From contig JASJFT010000200.1 of the NCBI GenBank assembly GCA_030770425.1, positions 17,825-81,824 on the forward strand: a stretch of 64,000 nucleotides of DNA, read 5' to 3'. This DNA is from Darksidea phi. Taxonomy: Eukaryota > Ascomycota > Dothideomycetes > Pleosporales > Lentitheciaceae. Below the pieces are notes generated by a model. The model made no database searches, was not told where the DNA came from, and saw nothing but the letters and a program-made list of their open reading frames with translations. Positions 42,759 to 57,434 of this stretch are shown here, in pieces; positions within the stretch are counted from its first letter, which is position 1; each line of letters begins with the position of its first letter. The translations under genes and the position numbers were made by a program.

Positions 42759-44989
42759 TTAAGCTTACTTATATTATTCTTAAAGATAATTTTATAGTTA
42801 ATACTTTTTCTTTTAAAGAATAACTTATCTAAGTTAACTTTAAAGAAATAGTTTAGAGTAGCTTCTATATAATCTTTATAAGAGAGCTTCTTTACTATTA
42901 TATCTTATATATTCTATTCCTTTAAGTCTTTTAATTATCTATTTCTAATTAATAAGTTAACTTTATATAGATTAGTAGCTTTTAGTATAATTTCTTTCTT
43001 ATTTATAAACTTCTATATATTAAAAGACTTAAAAAAATATATATTAAACTTATTACTAGTAGCCTACTCTAGTAGGTTATTAGGGATAGGTATTACTTTT
43101 TTTTTCTTTTTATTATTTTTTTAGTAATCTTATTAGTTTTTCTTAGATTTAGTACCTCTTAAACTATTATTAGTATTACTATCTATATTCCTCTATATAT
43201 TTTTAGAAGTAATTTACTAATTCTCTATTATTTATAGTAGAGCTTTAGTAAACTTATAGACCTCCTTTTAGAGAATTATAAGAACTTTAATAGGAATTTC
43301 TAAACTAAGTATTAGATTCTTTTTAAGTAAATAGATCTTCTTCTATACTTTAATTTACTAATTAATTAGATTATTATAATATAAAGTATTATTCTAGTAT
43401 TTTAGCTTTAGCTTCGGATCTAGCTTCTCTATAGTAATTAGATTATATTTTATCTACTTTAGAATATCGTTTAGCTAGTATAAAGTTTAATTATAATAGT
43501 TAATTAAGAATTAAATTTACTTAAGGAATTTTCTTCTAAATATTATATTATAATATTTAAGTTTATAGAAGAGAAACTAAATAAATATATTCTTTTTCTA
43601 AATTAATAGATTAGCTTAGCTAGTTATATCGACTAAATAACTATATTTCCTATTAAATCTATTAAGAGGGATTAGTTTCTTTAGTTAATAGAAGATAGAT
43701 TTTAGCTTTTTCTTTACTACCTTTAAATATTTAGAGTAGACTAATAGATATATACTAATACTACTATTTACTAATCCTCTTAGTTATATAGCTAGACTAT
43801 TTACTATAAGTTAAATAAAAAGTATAAATAATTTTAAATTAATAAGTTATAGTATCTTAATAAGCTATTAATAATTAAGAGGTTTAATTACTCCTATATA
43901 AACTACTAGGAAGAAACTCTTTCCTAATAGTTTTTATTTTTTAATACTATAGAGGAGGTATTAGAGTTATATTCTAAACTACTTTCCTCTTTATATAGAG
44001 AGTCTAAATAAGCTTCTTTCTTAGAATTATTAGAAAAGATAATATTAATTTTTACTTTTATAATATTTTATATTACTTTATATATAATATAATTAGGATA
44101 GTTTTACTACTTATTTCTTTTCCTATAATTAAAGTAATAGTCTTACTTTTTATACTTCTTAAAAGAGTAGTTATAGAGCTTAGATATATTTTTAAAATAA
44201 ATAAACTTCTTTTTTAATTTATTAGAAAAGGGTCTACTTATAGTTAGCTACTTTCTCTTAAAGATAGCTAATTAGTTACTTTAAACGAGCTAGATCTTTT
44301 AGTACTAGTTATTCTTAAGTAGTACTTTATTAGTTAAAGTTATATATTTATAGAGCTTACTAAAAGTAAAATTACTATTATTAAATAGATCTATCTTATT
44401 TTTTAGATCGAAGTAGAGCTTATCTATAAATTCTTTATTTTACTAATAGTAAAATAGATAAACCTTTATTATTAAATACTTAAAATTTTTAATAAAGTTA
44501 TTAACTTTACTAAATACGTTTATATATAATTAGTAGAATTTAACTTTTATCTTTTTCTTTACGTAGAGATTTTTATAATAGCTTTTAATATATTCTAATA
44601 AATCTATATTAAATATAAAGTCTACTTCTTTCTTCCTAAAGTTTAGTTATATTCGAATATAGTCTTTTACTAAATCTACTAGTTAGGATATAATATAGAC
44701 TTAATAGATTTTAGCTATCTACTAGAGGATTTCTTATATATACTAGTTCTTATTAATAGTAAGTTTTTATTTTATATTATAGAGCTAGTTTTTTAACTTA
44801 GACTCTCTATTATTTTTAAATAAAATAGAATCGAGGTAGAATATAGTCTTTCGGGAGCTAAAGATTTATAAGAAGTTACTCTAGTAGTTCTTTATAATAT
44901 TCTCCTTCTAAATAAAAATCTATATTCTATTACTTAAAGTAATAGTTATAAATCCTAATAAGACTAATAAGAACCTTATAGAGTAGATA
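42759..44989 (-). mobile_element. Older RIPed gag-like element, left part
   Basis: On the minus strand, about 44290-43900 reads K-L-Y-N-Y-S-F-K-K-Y and Y-Y-F-N-Y-R-K-R-N-K then N-Y-P-N-Y-I-I-Y-K-V, followed by an acidic stretch S-L-Y-K-E-E-S-S-L-E-Y. Tyr codons probably replace Cys, giving a Gag-like Cys-knuckle region. The remainder is too degraded to classify. The element is interrupted at 44990 by a younger retrotransposon and would continue at 55638. Confidence 0.4.
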
Positions 44990-45251
44990 CTATAGTATAT
45001 AGGTATATTAGAGATAGGGTAGCGGAGCTTACGACCTATAGTCGGAGGGATAGAAGGGAAGGGTTAATAGAATAGGTAGCTAAAATTAATTAATTAAACT
45101 ATTTCTTCTATCTACTATATAATAGGATAGATAATAAATACTAGCTAAAGACTCTCCTAGATAATACCCTTTTAGAGTCCGGCCTAACGTTTTACTACTT
45201 ATCTAAGCCTTTAATACTCGATTAAGAGGCTCCCTTTACTACTATACTATA
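44990..45251 (-). repeat. LTR (3' in element orientation) of the 10.6-kb element
   Basis: Shares TATAGTATAT at the left, TCGGAGGGATAGAAGGGAAG in the body, the stretch AGCTAAAATTAATTAATTAA and TACTATACTATA at the end with 55377-55637. Confidence 0.85.
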
Positions 45252-48200
45252 TTTTCCTTCTTAACTAAAAGAGCTTAGCCCTCTTAAGCTCTACTACCCG
45301 ATTAAGTAACTCTATATAATACTAGTACGTTATTAATAGTAAATCCTATTACTAGTCTATTAAGGATCCTTCTTTAAGTAATCTCTATCTTTAAACAGCC
45401 CTCGAGAAGCTATTAATAGACCTTTTATTTCCCTCCTCCTTAGTAAATAGACTATAGTCTAATCTTAATACCTCTTTCTTCCTAGGATCTTTAATAATAA
45501 GTCGGTATAATTATAAAGGTAAGCTTTCTCTAACTAGTCTAATATATTATTATAAAACTAACTAATCTTTAATCTAGTCTTAACTTTTTAATAGGCTTCC
45601 TTACCTTTATATAGTCCTTAAACTCTTACCTAACGACTTTATAATAATATTTATAAATAAGTCTTTAAATACTCTTACTTTAACTTCTTTATAGTTAGTA
45701 ACTAGCTAAAACGTATATAAAAGGCCTCTTCTAATACTCTCTTAAACTCTTTAACTTTCTCCTTATAGCTACTCTTCTTATCTACTAGCCTAATAGCCTT
45801 TTAAGCCTCTAGCTTCTTAGTCTCTAAGTCTCTTACTTCTTCTTCTAGCTATATCTAGTAAGGGCGTTACTATTAACCTATCTACGGGTAGTACTACTAT
45901 AGACGCCTCTAGTAGTAGTAGTAGTATCTAGTACTCTTCTAACTAGCCTCTAGGAGGTAGAAAAGACGACTAAGAATCGAAGCTCTATAACTATTCTTTA
46001 ATAATAGCTAATATTACTATCCTAGAGTAGCGTAAGTTTTCTCTCTTTCTAATTAGTTATTATTTATATTAATTTATTAATAATAACCCTATAAGCTAAT
46101 TAAATTATTAATTAAGCTTTTTAAATTAACTTTAACTAAGATTTCTATAATATTAAGTATTAGGGTATCCCTCTAGAGGCTATTCTATATACTAATACTA
46201 TCTAGTATATAGCTTAGTATAATCTCGCTATTACCCGTAATTTTAACTTTCTTATAGAGGGTAGTATAATTATCTATAACTTCTTTAGTTTAGAGACCTA
46301 AAGGGGTTTCTATTTATAGAATATTTAGACTAGTATATACTATTACGCGTCCTAGATTCGAGATTATAATAGTAAAGCTAGTCTAGTCTATAATTAATAT
46401 ATAAATCTAAAGGTTAATAAGATCTAGACTAGTTATTAATAGGTATACTAGAACGATTAGTTAATAGTCTAAGGATTCTATACTAACTATATAGTTAATA
46501 GAAATTTAAGGTTCTACTTTATATTTTATAAGTTATTCTTAATTTCCTTCTCTTACCTTTACCCGCTAACCTATTAGACTAGACGGTACTAGTACTACGT
46601 ACCTACTTATTAAGATTAACCCTAGTAATATTATAGACCTAAGTAAAACGTAGTTATACTATCCTCTCTTTTAAACTTCTCTAACTAGCTCTTATACTAG
46701 TAGCTCTTCTTTAGACTCTTAACTAGACTCTTAATTAAACTCTTCTTTAAACTCTCCTTTATATTATTCTATAATCTAACTTCTTAATAAGTTTATTAGG
46801 ACTAAGTTAATTAAGCTATACTTCTATTTTTAGTCTTCTAGCTATTCTCGATAATTATCTAGGTTTAAGTAAGGTAGCTTTAATAATACTAAGTAAGAGT
46901 AGTACGAGCTAATTAAATACTAGTATTAGTAGTACGAGCTCTAAGTATAGTATAAGTACTAGGACTAGTATTAAAGTAATTCTCTAGCTTAGCCTAGCTA
47001 GCTATTACTTCTAAATTCTAATTACCCTCGTACCTAGTCTAATCTATCTACTATAGCTTATACTACTAATAAGATATTAAAGAATTCTAATATATCTATA
47101 ATTTCTTATTAGTTATCTAAGAATAAGAGTAAGAGTAAAGATAAGAGTAAGGGTTCTAAGAATATCTATTATAACGACCGTAGTAGTAGTAAAGGCCGTA
47201 GTAGTAATAGTAGTACTATTACTATCTAGACTATATAGATTTCTTAGATTTTACTTCTTTAACTAATAATTAGTTCTTAGTTCTTCTTTTTATAACTTTT
47301 TATATCTAGCTTCTAGTATTTCTATATAGCCCTTAGGCTTCTACGGACTAGCTTATAACTTTTAAAATCTTACTTTCTAATCTATTTCTTCCTTATTACT
47401 AATAATCCTTCTCTACTAGGTCTACGATAATAATAATAGGAAATAAAAACTAGAAAATTAAAATAAATAAATAGTTCTAATTATAGCTTAGGACCTATAA
47501 CCTCTCTCTAACTAAATTAACTATCCTCTAGTTAATTACTCTTTATCGCTACTTCTTAATTCGTTACTAGTTATTTAATATTCCGCCTCTTTAACCTCTA
47601 GCCTAGCTATAGACTATTAGATAATAATTTTTAGTAATAAAGCTTACTTTTATATTAAGGGTACTTCTATTATAGAGAACTTTATACGATTAGTCTACGC
47701 TCACGTTATTAGATACTTTCTATTTAGCTCTTTAACTTCTTTATACCTTAGAGCTCTTAATATTAGATAATAATTATTAATTAGTAGGTTCTCTTTAATT
47801 AGTTTTAGTCTACCTTATATCTCTATTATCTTATCGTTAGAGTCCTTCTAATAGAATTACTTTAACTAATTACTATATATAGTATAAGTAAATAGAGTCT
47901 TATTAAGCTCTATAAGTCTATAATATAAGTACTCTACTCTAGCTTCTACTACGCGATATAGTTCTAGCTATCTATTATTAAACTTTTACTTTACTAATTA
48001 ATTATTAGCTCTAATAGTATCCTAAATAAGAACTAAATCTCTAACTACTAGATTACTCTAATTACTTTTTACTTAATTCTATTAATTAGCTACCTTAAGC
48101 CTATATTACTAGGTACGACTAATTACTTTTACTAGTTTCTTACCTTTCTATTTAAGTTATTTTACTCGGAGTATAAGTAAATTAGAGGTTAAAATTACTT

Positions 48201-51200
48201 TATTTTATAAAAGTATCTACTACGATTCTAGGTTAAGTTTAATTAGTAGAATAGATTAAATTCCTATTACTAGCTTAGTTAGGATATACCTAGTTAAGTA
48301 TTAGACCGTTACTCTATTAGTCTATAGTACTAATAGTAGGTTCTCTAACTAGTAACCTAGTAGCTTTACTAGTATAACGACTAATAGTTAGTAACTCTAT
48401 TTAATTAAACCCTATACTTTTAAATTATAGGAGGAAGCCTAGATTCTATATATTCTATAGTACTTAGCTAATATTTTAACTACTAATCTATTCTTAGGCC
48501 CTCTATTAATACTTAGCTAGAAGAATACTCTCTATCTATAAATAATATTTTAGTAAATAAACTTCGTAATATTTTTAAATATAGTATCCTTTAGAGCCCT
48601 AGCTTTAATCTATTTTAATAGGTATTCGTATATAACTATAAGGAACTAAACTCCTCCTTTACTAATAGATATATAGATAATATTAATAGTCTATTAGTTC
48701 TATATAACCTTAGGGTTATTAATCTTAAATATTTCTTCTATTCTACTACCTTATTTCTATTAATACTTAAGGTAGCTCTAAAGCTCTTTTACTACTATTT
48801 AAGACTAGTTCTTTTACTAAAACTAATACTAAATTACTATAAATATTCCTTAGATATCCTAATAGTATAGTACTTAATAAACTTCCTATACTAAAGCCTT
48901 CTAAATATTAAGGTTATTAACTACCCGTTAGATAGCTAGATTCTAGGTTAATTTTTTAAAAAGGTAGCTATCTTTTATAAAGAAGGTCTATATAACCTTT
49001 ATCTAGCTTCTTTTCTTACTTCTTAATAGTCTATTAGACTTATATACTATATATAGGAAGTAAGTAATCTCTTCTAATTTATCTAAATAACTATTATTAA
49101 GGATTCTTAAATTAGTAATAAAGAAGACTTTTACTAACTCGTTATACTTATTAATAATATAGTTTATAAATAATTCTAAGTCTTTCTCTTCTTCCTAGAG
49201 TTAAATCTATCCTTCTAGCTAAGGATATCTTAATAAGATATTAATAATTATATTCTTCTTCCTAGGTCTATATTAGATTTTAAAGTCCTAAAATAGAATT
49301 ATAGTAAACTATTAATTTATTACTAATCTAAGAAGATTAGTAGATAACCGATTAAGCTACGTAATTAAGGTATTAATATTAGTCTTAATAGTAAATTAGG
49401 TACTATAGAGGTATAGACTAAACTTCTTTAGTATCTAGAGTACTACTTTATATTCTAATTTAGTAGAGTATTACTTTAATTTAGTTTTAAACTATAGTAT
49501 ACTTTTAAACCTAATAGGATATCGAAGGTTATCCTTTCTAATCTATTCGAGTACTACTCTACTATCTTATTAACTAGTATCTATATATAGATAGACTTAG
49601 TATTCTAATTTAATATCTAGTATTACTAAAGTAGGTACTAATATAATATCAATCTTTAAGATTTTTATAGCTTTTCTTTAAGACTCTCTTTATATCTATT
49701 CGGCGTCCTTATAAAATAGTCGGAATAAGAACTCTACCTTAAAGAAGAAGTAAAAGATCTACTACTAATAGTAAATATAGATTCCGATAAACTATTAGAC
49801 TTTCTTAATATTTCTATATTCTAACTAGTCCTAGATCTTCGCTACCTTACTACTATTAGGAAATTATTCTTTAATATCTACTTTATAGTCTATAATACCT
49901 AGTTAGAAGATATCCTAATAGGACTTAGTACTAGATACTATTACCTCTACGTATTTAATATCTACTATTATTATATCTAGTTTTTAGATATACTCAAATA
50001 TATATTAGTAGATTTTTAGTAATACTTCTTTTTTATTATAAGTACTAGAAGGACTAGCTACTACGATATTATTAATAAATAGTAATATATTAGAGAAGTA
50101 CTTCTTTAAAATCTTTATTACTATTCTTTAAAATACTACTACTAAATTAGTTACGTCTATTAAGATAGTATACTATCTTACTAATCTAATAGGTATCTAG
50201 AAAGTCGTCTTATTCCTTAAACTTATATAAAGTAGTATCTAATTATAACCTAAGAATAGGTTAAAGAGTAAATAGATAGTTCTTTTAGCTAGCTACTCTA
50301 AAAACTTATTAGTAGAAGGTAGAAGGTTCGTATCCCTTTTAGTAAAACTATTTAAGATTTAAGTATTATTAATTAATTAATAGTCTCTATTCTTCTTAGA
50401 TACTAGAAACTATAGGTTATAATATTAACTATTATATATCTCGAGAGTATCTCGAGCGATTCTTTCGCGAATTATTTAAATAGTAATTAGTTTAAGTTTT
50501 TTAGGATATTAAAAGTCTTTTACTTACTAGACCTTATAAGGTACTATTTAAATCTAATATAGAGGCGCTATATTAGAATAGATAGTCGTTATTTTTAAGA
50601 AATCTTATATTAGGGTAGCCTTTTAATAGTATATTAGCTTATATATAAGCTCTACTTTAGTAGATTAAAGATCCTTTCTAATATATATCTCCTTTATCTA
50701 GTTAGATATCAATTATTAATCCCTTAGAAAGTCCGTATACCTAGACTTAAAGATTCTATTAAATATATCTATTTCTATCTTTCTTAGTAATACGTACTCG
50801 AGTTACTATTAAATAGTACTTTCTCTTTAATCTTTTCTTCTAAAATCTATCTTAATATCTTTACGAGGCTTATTAATAGATTAGACCTTCTTATTAATTA
50901 TCTTATAGAGAGTATTAACTTACCTATCTTACTATTAGAGGTACTAATTCCTTCTTATAATATACTAGCTTATCTTTAAAAGTATTTACTTAACCTTAGT
51001 ATTAGAACCTAAATCTTAATTTAACTTCTTATTATAATTGTCTAGATAAATTAATTCGCTCTATTTAAAATACTACTAGTACTAATTAACTATTAATATT
51101 CTTAATACTTCTACTCTATCTACTCCTCTATTAATTACCTACTACTAAGGTACTAGTACCTCTATTCCCCCTTTATTCTTCTCTTCCTTCTCTTCCTCTC

Positions 51201-54200
51201 CTATATCTTCTTCTACCTTCTCTTTCTCTTCTATATCTTCTTCTACCTCCTTAGTACCCTCCTTCTCTTTATCCTCTTCTACTACTTTAGTACCCTTTCC
51301 TTCCGACGGAGAGTCGATAGTATTAGCTTTAATAGAAACTAATATATTCTTAACCTCTACTTTATTAATATTATAATTATAGTTATTTAAGTTATCTAAA
51401 TTAGTATTACTACTATTCTTTATATCTCTATTAGACCCCTTTTAATTCTTTAATAGTCGAAGTTCTAAGTATTAATAGAATAGGGAATATACTATCCTAA
51501 AAGGTATACTCTTTAGACTTTTTCTAAAGGATTATCGTCTACTTTATAGTTAGCTATTAGGACTAGATTTAACCTAAGAAACGAAATAGTCTTCTACCTA
51601 TCTAGTATAGTAATTTTATAGTAATAATAGTCTATTAAAGTAAATTTTATCTCTAAATATATAGTTATATACTAGAAAGTATTTAGTATTAATAATCTTT
51701 AAATATTCTTTATAACCTTAAAATAAATAGGTATAATAATAGTACTAATTATTACTAGTATATTATAGACTATTCTTATATACTTATCTACTAATCTATT
51801 AGTAGTAACTATTCTAGTATACTCTCTAAGTAGGAGATAACCTTAATTTTTATTTTAAATATAGATATTTAATATTTATATAGTAGAGAGACGTATTACG
51901 TTTAACTTTATACTATTATTAAGAATTACTTTATAGAGATTACCTATAATAGTAATCTAATAGATAGGAATTTTTAATTTTATAGTTATTACTCTAAGCT
52001 AGCCTTTAAGATATTTACGTTTATCTATTATAATATAGTTTAGCTTATTATTATAGCTATCTCTAGTTTCTTAGATATTATAGTACTAAGCTACTTATAC
52101 TTCGAGTACCTCTCTAATTTACTAAGCTAAATATAGATTTAAAGCTTAAAGCTTTATTAATATAAATAAGTCTAAGCCTATTATTATTTCTCTTTTATTT
52201 ATAGTATATACCTCTTTTAATCTACTATTAGAACTTTAACTCCTTACTTACTTAGTAGTATTAAGGAGCTTCGACGTAGTATTAATAATCTAGTTCTAAG
52301 ATAATAGTATAGCTATAGTTAGCCTATAGACTTTTTACTAGAGAATAGTAGCTAGGATTAAACTTATTATTAATTACTAAACTATATATATTAATTCTTT
52401 ATTAGTAGATATCTATATAATTACTATCTTTAGTAGCTTCTTTTTAATAGTTAGTTAAGATTCCTAGCTTACCCGAATAGTCTACGAATTTAAGGCTTTT
52501 AATATTACTCTTTAATCTAGAGATTATCCTATTATATCTATTATAGCTTCTTTATTTAGATTAAGTATAGGGATAGAGCTATAGAACTCTCTAATTACTT
52601 ATTAATACTATTTTATCTCGTTAGCCTCCTCTACTAGAAGATTAATAGGCCTAATATCCTTAATCTTTACCTTTAACTTCGGCTTTATAATATAGTTACT
52701 TAATATCTTATTAGCTACTATAAGAGAATAATTCTAGTCTCTTATTTTAATACTATTTACTTCTATTAACGATACTTTAGTACTCTTAATTACTAGTTAT
52801 TTCTATAGTATATAATAGAAAGCTATAGCCTTCTCTAAATCCTCCTTCTTAAGGACTAACGACCTATTATTAGTAATATTATTTACTATTTTAATAGTAT
52901 TTACGTTACTACTAGTTACTAGGTAGTTCTTTTTCCTATTAAGCCCTTTTATATTAGTAAATAGTCTTATTAACTCTATATTAGTAACTCTATAGTACTC
53001 TATTATTTAGGAAATAAAATACTTCTATATATTATTAAGGATAATATAGAACCTTCGATTATAAAGCTTCTCTCTATAAAGGTAAAATAGACTATAATAC
53101 TATTCGAACTAACTAGTCTTCTTATTCTTCTTCTTATAATACTAACTATTATTAAGAAGTTTCCTTTATAGGAGGTATTCTTAAATCTAATAGTCTATTA
53201 ACCTATAAATAATATATTCTACCTTTTAGAACTCCTAATTACTAATTATTTATATATTTACTTTTAGATTTTATATCTAATTATAGAAGCTTATATACGA
53301 TTTATTATTATATTTAAAATAAAGGGTAGGTTTAATTAGCTTATAGAAAGTATAATAATAATTATTCTCTTATATAAATACTAATTAGGTTATAAAAATA
53401 CTCTATTACTAGATATTAAACTACTATTAGATTAAGACTAATTTCTTTATACTATTAACGAGCTACTTAATCTAAGAATTAGATAGTAGCTAAGTAATTA
53501 TTATTAGTCTTTCTAATAGTACTACGGGCTCCTATTATTAAGAATATATAAACTTAACTAGGTAGAAAAGCTATTATTTAGTATAAGCTTCGATCTCCCT
53601 ATATACTAGCTAGCTAGCCGCTAGACTAGTATCTAGACTTAGTATAAGTATAACTTCTTCCTATTTATATAATAATTAGAGGTACTAGTATATCTTCTTT
53701 AACTTAAAAGAATATATATCTTCGTTAACTAATTAGTACTTCTTATCTATACTAAATATAATTATCGTCTAGTTATTATACTTTAATCCTTTAAAGAATA
53801 GCTATTTAAGCTTAATCTCTATAATTTATAATTAATTTAACGCTCTACTACTATATATTAAGAACTAGTAATAATACTCGTTAAGTAGAAGGGGTAATTA
53901 ATAGACCTCTACTAGCTATAATTTAAGAAAGGTATAGATAGTCTTCTACTACCTAATATCTCTACTAGTATATTCCTTTTAGAGTACTAATTTAAATATA
54001 GTCTAACTTTATACTAAGGATATATAATAATATATCTTAATAATATATACTCTCTAAAATAAATTATAAAAATAGGGAAAAAACTTCTTTTTATTCTACT
54101 TATTCTATTCTACTCCGTCTATACTAAACTCGTAGTTCTCTAGAAACTATATAATATCTATATTAGTAAATAATAGTATATTAAAATCGCGTAGTAAAAA

Positions 54201-55376
54201 TAGAAAATAGACGTTTATTCTCTTACTAATTAGTTACTAGGATTAGTCTATAATTAAGATAGTAGCTATCCTAAGAATTAGTAAATTAAATACTAGTATT
54301 AATAGCTTCTTAGACTTCTTCTTTTAGAGTTCTAGATAGTAAAGTTTATAGTCTATTATATTATCTTTATTATTATTCGACTTATCCTTACTCTTAGAGC
54401 TATTATCTAAGCTAACTTTACTAATTTTAATATAAGACTAATAACTCTTTTAGATATCCTCCTTTTCTAATTCCTTCTAAATTAATTAAATTAGATATCT
54501 CTTCTTTTAATTATACTTCGTCTTCTTACTCTTCTTCTTATTTTCTTCTTTCCTAGACTAGTCTTATTCTAAAGTACTAGTAGGTATATTAATAAATAAT
54601 AAGTCTTTAACCTTAGAGATCTTTTCTTTTTCTTTATTAAACGAGTTTTCTCCTTACCTAAGAAGTAATTAGTTACTCGACTAGGGGTATTTAAAGGATA
54701 ACTATTTAAAGCTAGCTAGTACTATTTTAAATATTAACTAATAAAGTTTCGACTAAGTATAGTAATAATAATAAAAGAGTATATCTAGTATTCTTAATTT
54801 TTTAAAAGGTATTACCTTTATATACCTTCTCTACCTTTATAAGCTAGTTAGTATTATTATTTCGTCTAGATTTATTAATACTAGTATTAGTCTTCTAACC
54901 TAATAACTATATTATAGTACTAGTAGCTCGCTCTATTATATTCTTTTTTTCTTTTTACTAATAAGCGAGATCTAATAGAGAGTCGTATAGCTATACTACC
55001 CCCCCTTAATCTTATACTAAGATTTCTAAATATTCTAGCTATACGCTTCCCTTTTAGGGATCCCCTATAATTCCTTTTACTAAAATTTCTAAAATATTCT
55101 AACTAAGTATCTCCCTTTTAGGGATCTCCTATTATTATCTAGTATTAGTTTATAATACTATTATTACTTACCCTAATTACTTTATCTAACGTATTATTAT
55201 ATTATCTTAAGCCTATATATATCTATTTATAATATCTAGTATTCGTTATATCTAGATATTATCGATTAAGCCTCGGAGCCGTAGTAAAACTTCTAATTCT
55301 ACTATCTTTTTATCTAACTCTTCTCTTTACTCTAGTCCGATAGATCGTCGGAAGCCCTATAGACGTCGCTAAAAAC

Positions 55377-55637
55377 TATAGTATATAGATATATTAGAGA
55401 TAGGGTAGTAGAGCTTACAACCCGTAGTCGGAGGGATAGAAGAGAAGGATTAATAGAATAGATAGCTAAAATTAATTAATTAAACTATTTCTTCTATCTA
55501 CTATATAATAGGATAGATAATAAATACTAGCTAAAGACTCTCCTAGATAATATCCTTTCGGAGCCCGGCCTAACGTTTCGCCGCTTATCTAAGCCTTCGA
55601 CGCTTAATCGGGAGGCTCCCTTTACTACTATACTATA
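55377..55637 (-). repeat. LTR (5' in element orientation) of the 10.6-kb element
   Basis: Matches 44990-45251 at about 90 percent by eye. Where they differ, it often keeps the C/G form (for example TTCGCCGCTTATC against TTTACTACTTATC), so the two LTRs were mutated independently by RIP. Confidence 0.85.
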
Positions 55638-56997
55638 ATACTAGGGTAGAAAAAGAAAATATTTTTCTTTTTTTTTATTATAAAGGGCGACGTATCTAAA
55701 TCTAACTAATACTTATAAAAATTTTCGCGAGAAGGACTAAATAGTAGACTAGATAGTAGAGAACTATATAATACTAGTATTAAAAATAGAATTAAATCGA
55801 CCTTTTACTTCTCTATTATTAAGATCGACTTAAGAGTTAGATACTAAACTAAGTTCTATTAAAACCTTCTAGGTAGTCTAGGTATTTATAAGGTTCTATA
55901 AGAACTAAAGTCTATATTATTTAAAAGTACTATAGTAAAAGGGTATCTTATTTCTCTAGTAATCTATTTACTATTAGGGTTATACTATAATAGTAAAGCT
56001 TTAAAAGTAGATATAAAGTAAGCTTTATATTAAGAAAGAATTACTAGTCTAGTCTTAATATAAGTTACTATAGAAGAGGATTACTTAAGATTCTCTTCTA
56101 AGCTCTATTACTAATTTATAATTTTCTAATACTATTAAAGCTTCTTCTTTAACTTAGTAACTTAGTTACTAAGATATTTCTAGTATTATAAATACTTATT
56201 AGATAGGAATTTTATATAAGTATTTCTTATAATAATACCTATTCTAAGTATAACTATTAGTCTTTAGACTATAGTTAGGTAAAGACTATTATTTATTAAA
56301 GTATTAACTATTAGATCTAGGTCTTCTTAGGTTTCTAATAACTCTTAGACTATATTATAATTAAGAGGGACTTCTTATCCCTTTATATTTATTAGATAGG
56401 ATATCTCTAATTAATTTTCTTTTTTAAGTAATTAGAGCCTTTATATATAGTAACTAATTTTATTCTTTATATCGTTTAGGGTTATACTCTTATCTTTCTA
56501 GTAAGAATAGATAGTTAGAAAAGACTAAAGATCGACCTATACTTACTAATCGATAAACCTCTTTAGTCTAATTAGAGTACTTATATAGGTCTATTAGATT
56601 TATACTTCTTATTCTTAGTTAGAAGTTTTTAGCTTCTTAAATAGATACTTCTAGTTCTATTTAAAGCCCTACTTAGGACCTTATCCTTTTCTTTATCTTT
56701 TTTCTATAGGGAGGTCTTATAGAAGGGTAGTTTACTTAATAGAATAGATTTTAAAGGGTCTATCTAGTCTAGAGAATCTATTATCTTATTATTATACTAA
56801 TTTAGTAATTTAATTAATTATATAAAAATAAGTTTATTATAGGATTTAGAATATAGATTTAACTCTATATAATACTTTTATAGATCTCTTCTCTCTAAAA
56901 GAGGTACTAGACGCTTTAGTAATATTAGGGCTTAAAGTAATTAATTTTAAAACTTATCTAAGGGAGTACTACGTACTATCTATCCTAAGTACTATAG
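55638..56997 (-). mobile_element. Older RIPed element, right part
   Basis: AT-rich, CA/TG-free sequence between the 10.6-kb element and the LTR of copy 2. It should be the other half of the unit at 42759-44989 if the 10.6-kb element is a clean insertion. No domain could be read. Confidence 0.35.
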
Positions 56998-57434
56998 TAT
57001 TATAACCCTAGGATTAGAAGGATATAGGATAAGCTCTAACGTAGCTAGAATAGCCGAGCTACGCTTAGTTAGTAATCTAATATTACGTAACTTAGAAGTT
57101 ATAGAAGTTACTAAGACGTTTACTTTTATAACTACTATAGAAGTTATAGAAGTTATAGAAGTTACTACTTCTACTACTACTACTACTATCTTAAGGAATA
57201 AGAATAGGTATAAGAGAGTAGAGAATCTCTTAGACTTTCTATTTTAATTCCTTATAATTAATTCTCTTTAGTTTATCTAATATTTATAAATAAGATTAAA
57301 TCTTTTCCTAAGTAGTTATTCTAGTAATAGAATTCGTTAACTTAACCTTAATCTATTAAAATCTAACGGTATAATAAACGTACTATCGACTTTAATCTAG
57401 ATTCTATATTAAAGTACGTATAATATATAATATA
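56998..57434 (+). repeat. 5' LTR of chromovirus copy 2
   Basis: Shares TTAGTAATCTAATATTACGT, the block from GTATAAGAGAGTAGAGAATC onward and the end TATAATATATAATATA with copy 1 LTRs, but its first 70 bp and a TTATAGAAGTTA/CTACTACTA low-complexity insert match only the inverted copy at 42333-42758. Confidence 0.75.

Larger units (their letters stand above)
44990..55637 (-). mobile_element. RIPed 10.6-kb Ty3/gypsy-like LTR retrotransposon
   Basis: Delimited by direct LTRs (44990-45251 and 55377-55637). On the minus strand the RT region reads T-N-L-V-V-V-F-stop-R-I-V then L-L-F-I-N-N-I-V-V-A-S-P (50085-50056) and V-L-L-K-I-Y-Q-Y-I-F-E-Y-I-Q-K-L-D. Restored, it resembles T-N-x-x-A-V-F-Q-R and F-V-D-D-I-V-V, of a fungal gypsy lineage with 'VDDI.V' and 'HIQ.LD'. 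The FQR motif speaks against Ty1/copia. gag should lie at 52.5-55.3 kb, integrase at 46-49 kb. 5' flank GATACT and 3' flank ATACT suggest a 4-5 bp target duplication (ATAC/ATACT). It is full of stops and inactive. Confidence 0.8.

Noticed and set aside
44995..45060. tRNA-like resemblance of the LTR head (GTAGCGGAGCTTACGACC.. GGGATAGAA)
   Set aside because: No cloverleaf can be drawn and it is part of a longer LTR; at most an internal-promoter-like similarity.
44990..55637. Classification as Ty1/copia because of the F-I-N-N-I-V-V-A box
   Set aside because: The context upstream (T-N-x-x-x-V-F-x-R) and downstream (Y-I-F-E-Y-I-Q-K-L-D) fits a fungal Ty3/gypsy lineage better than copia.
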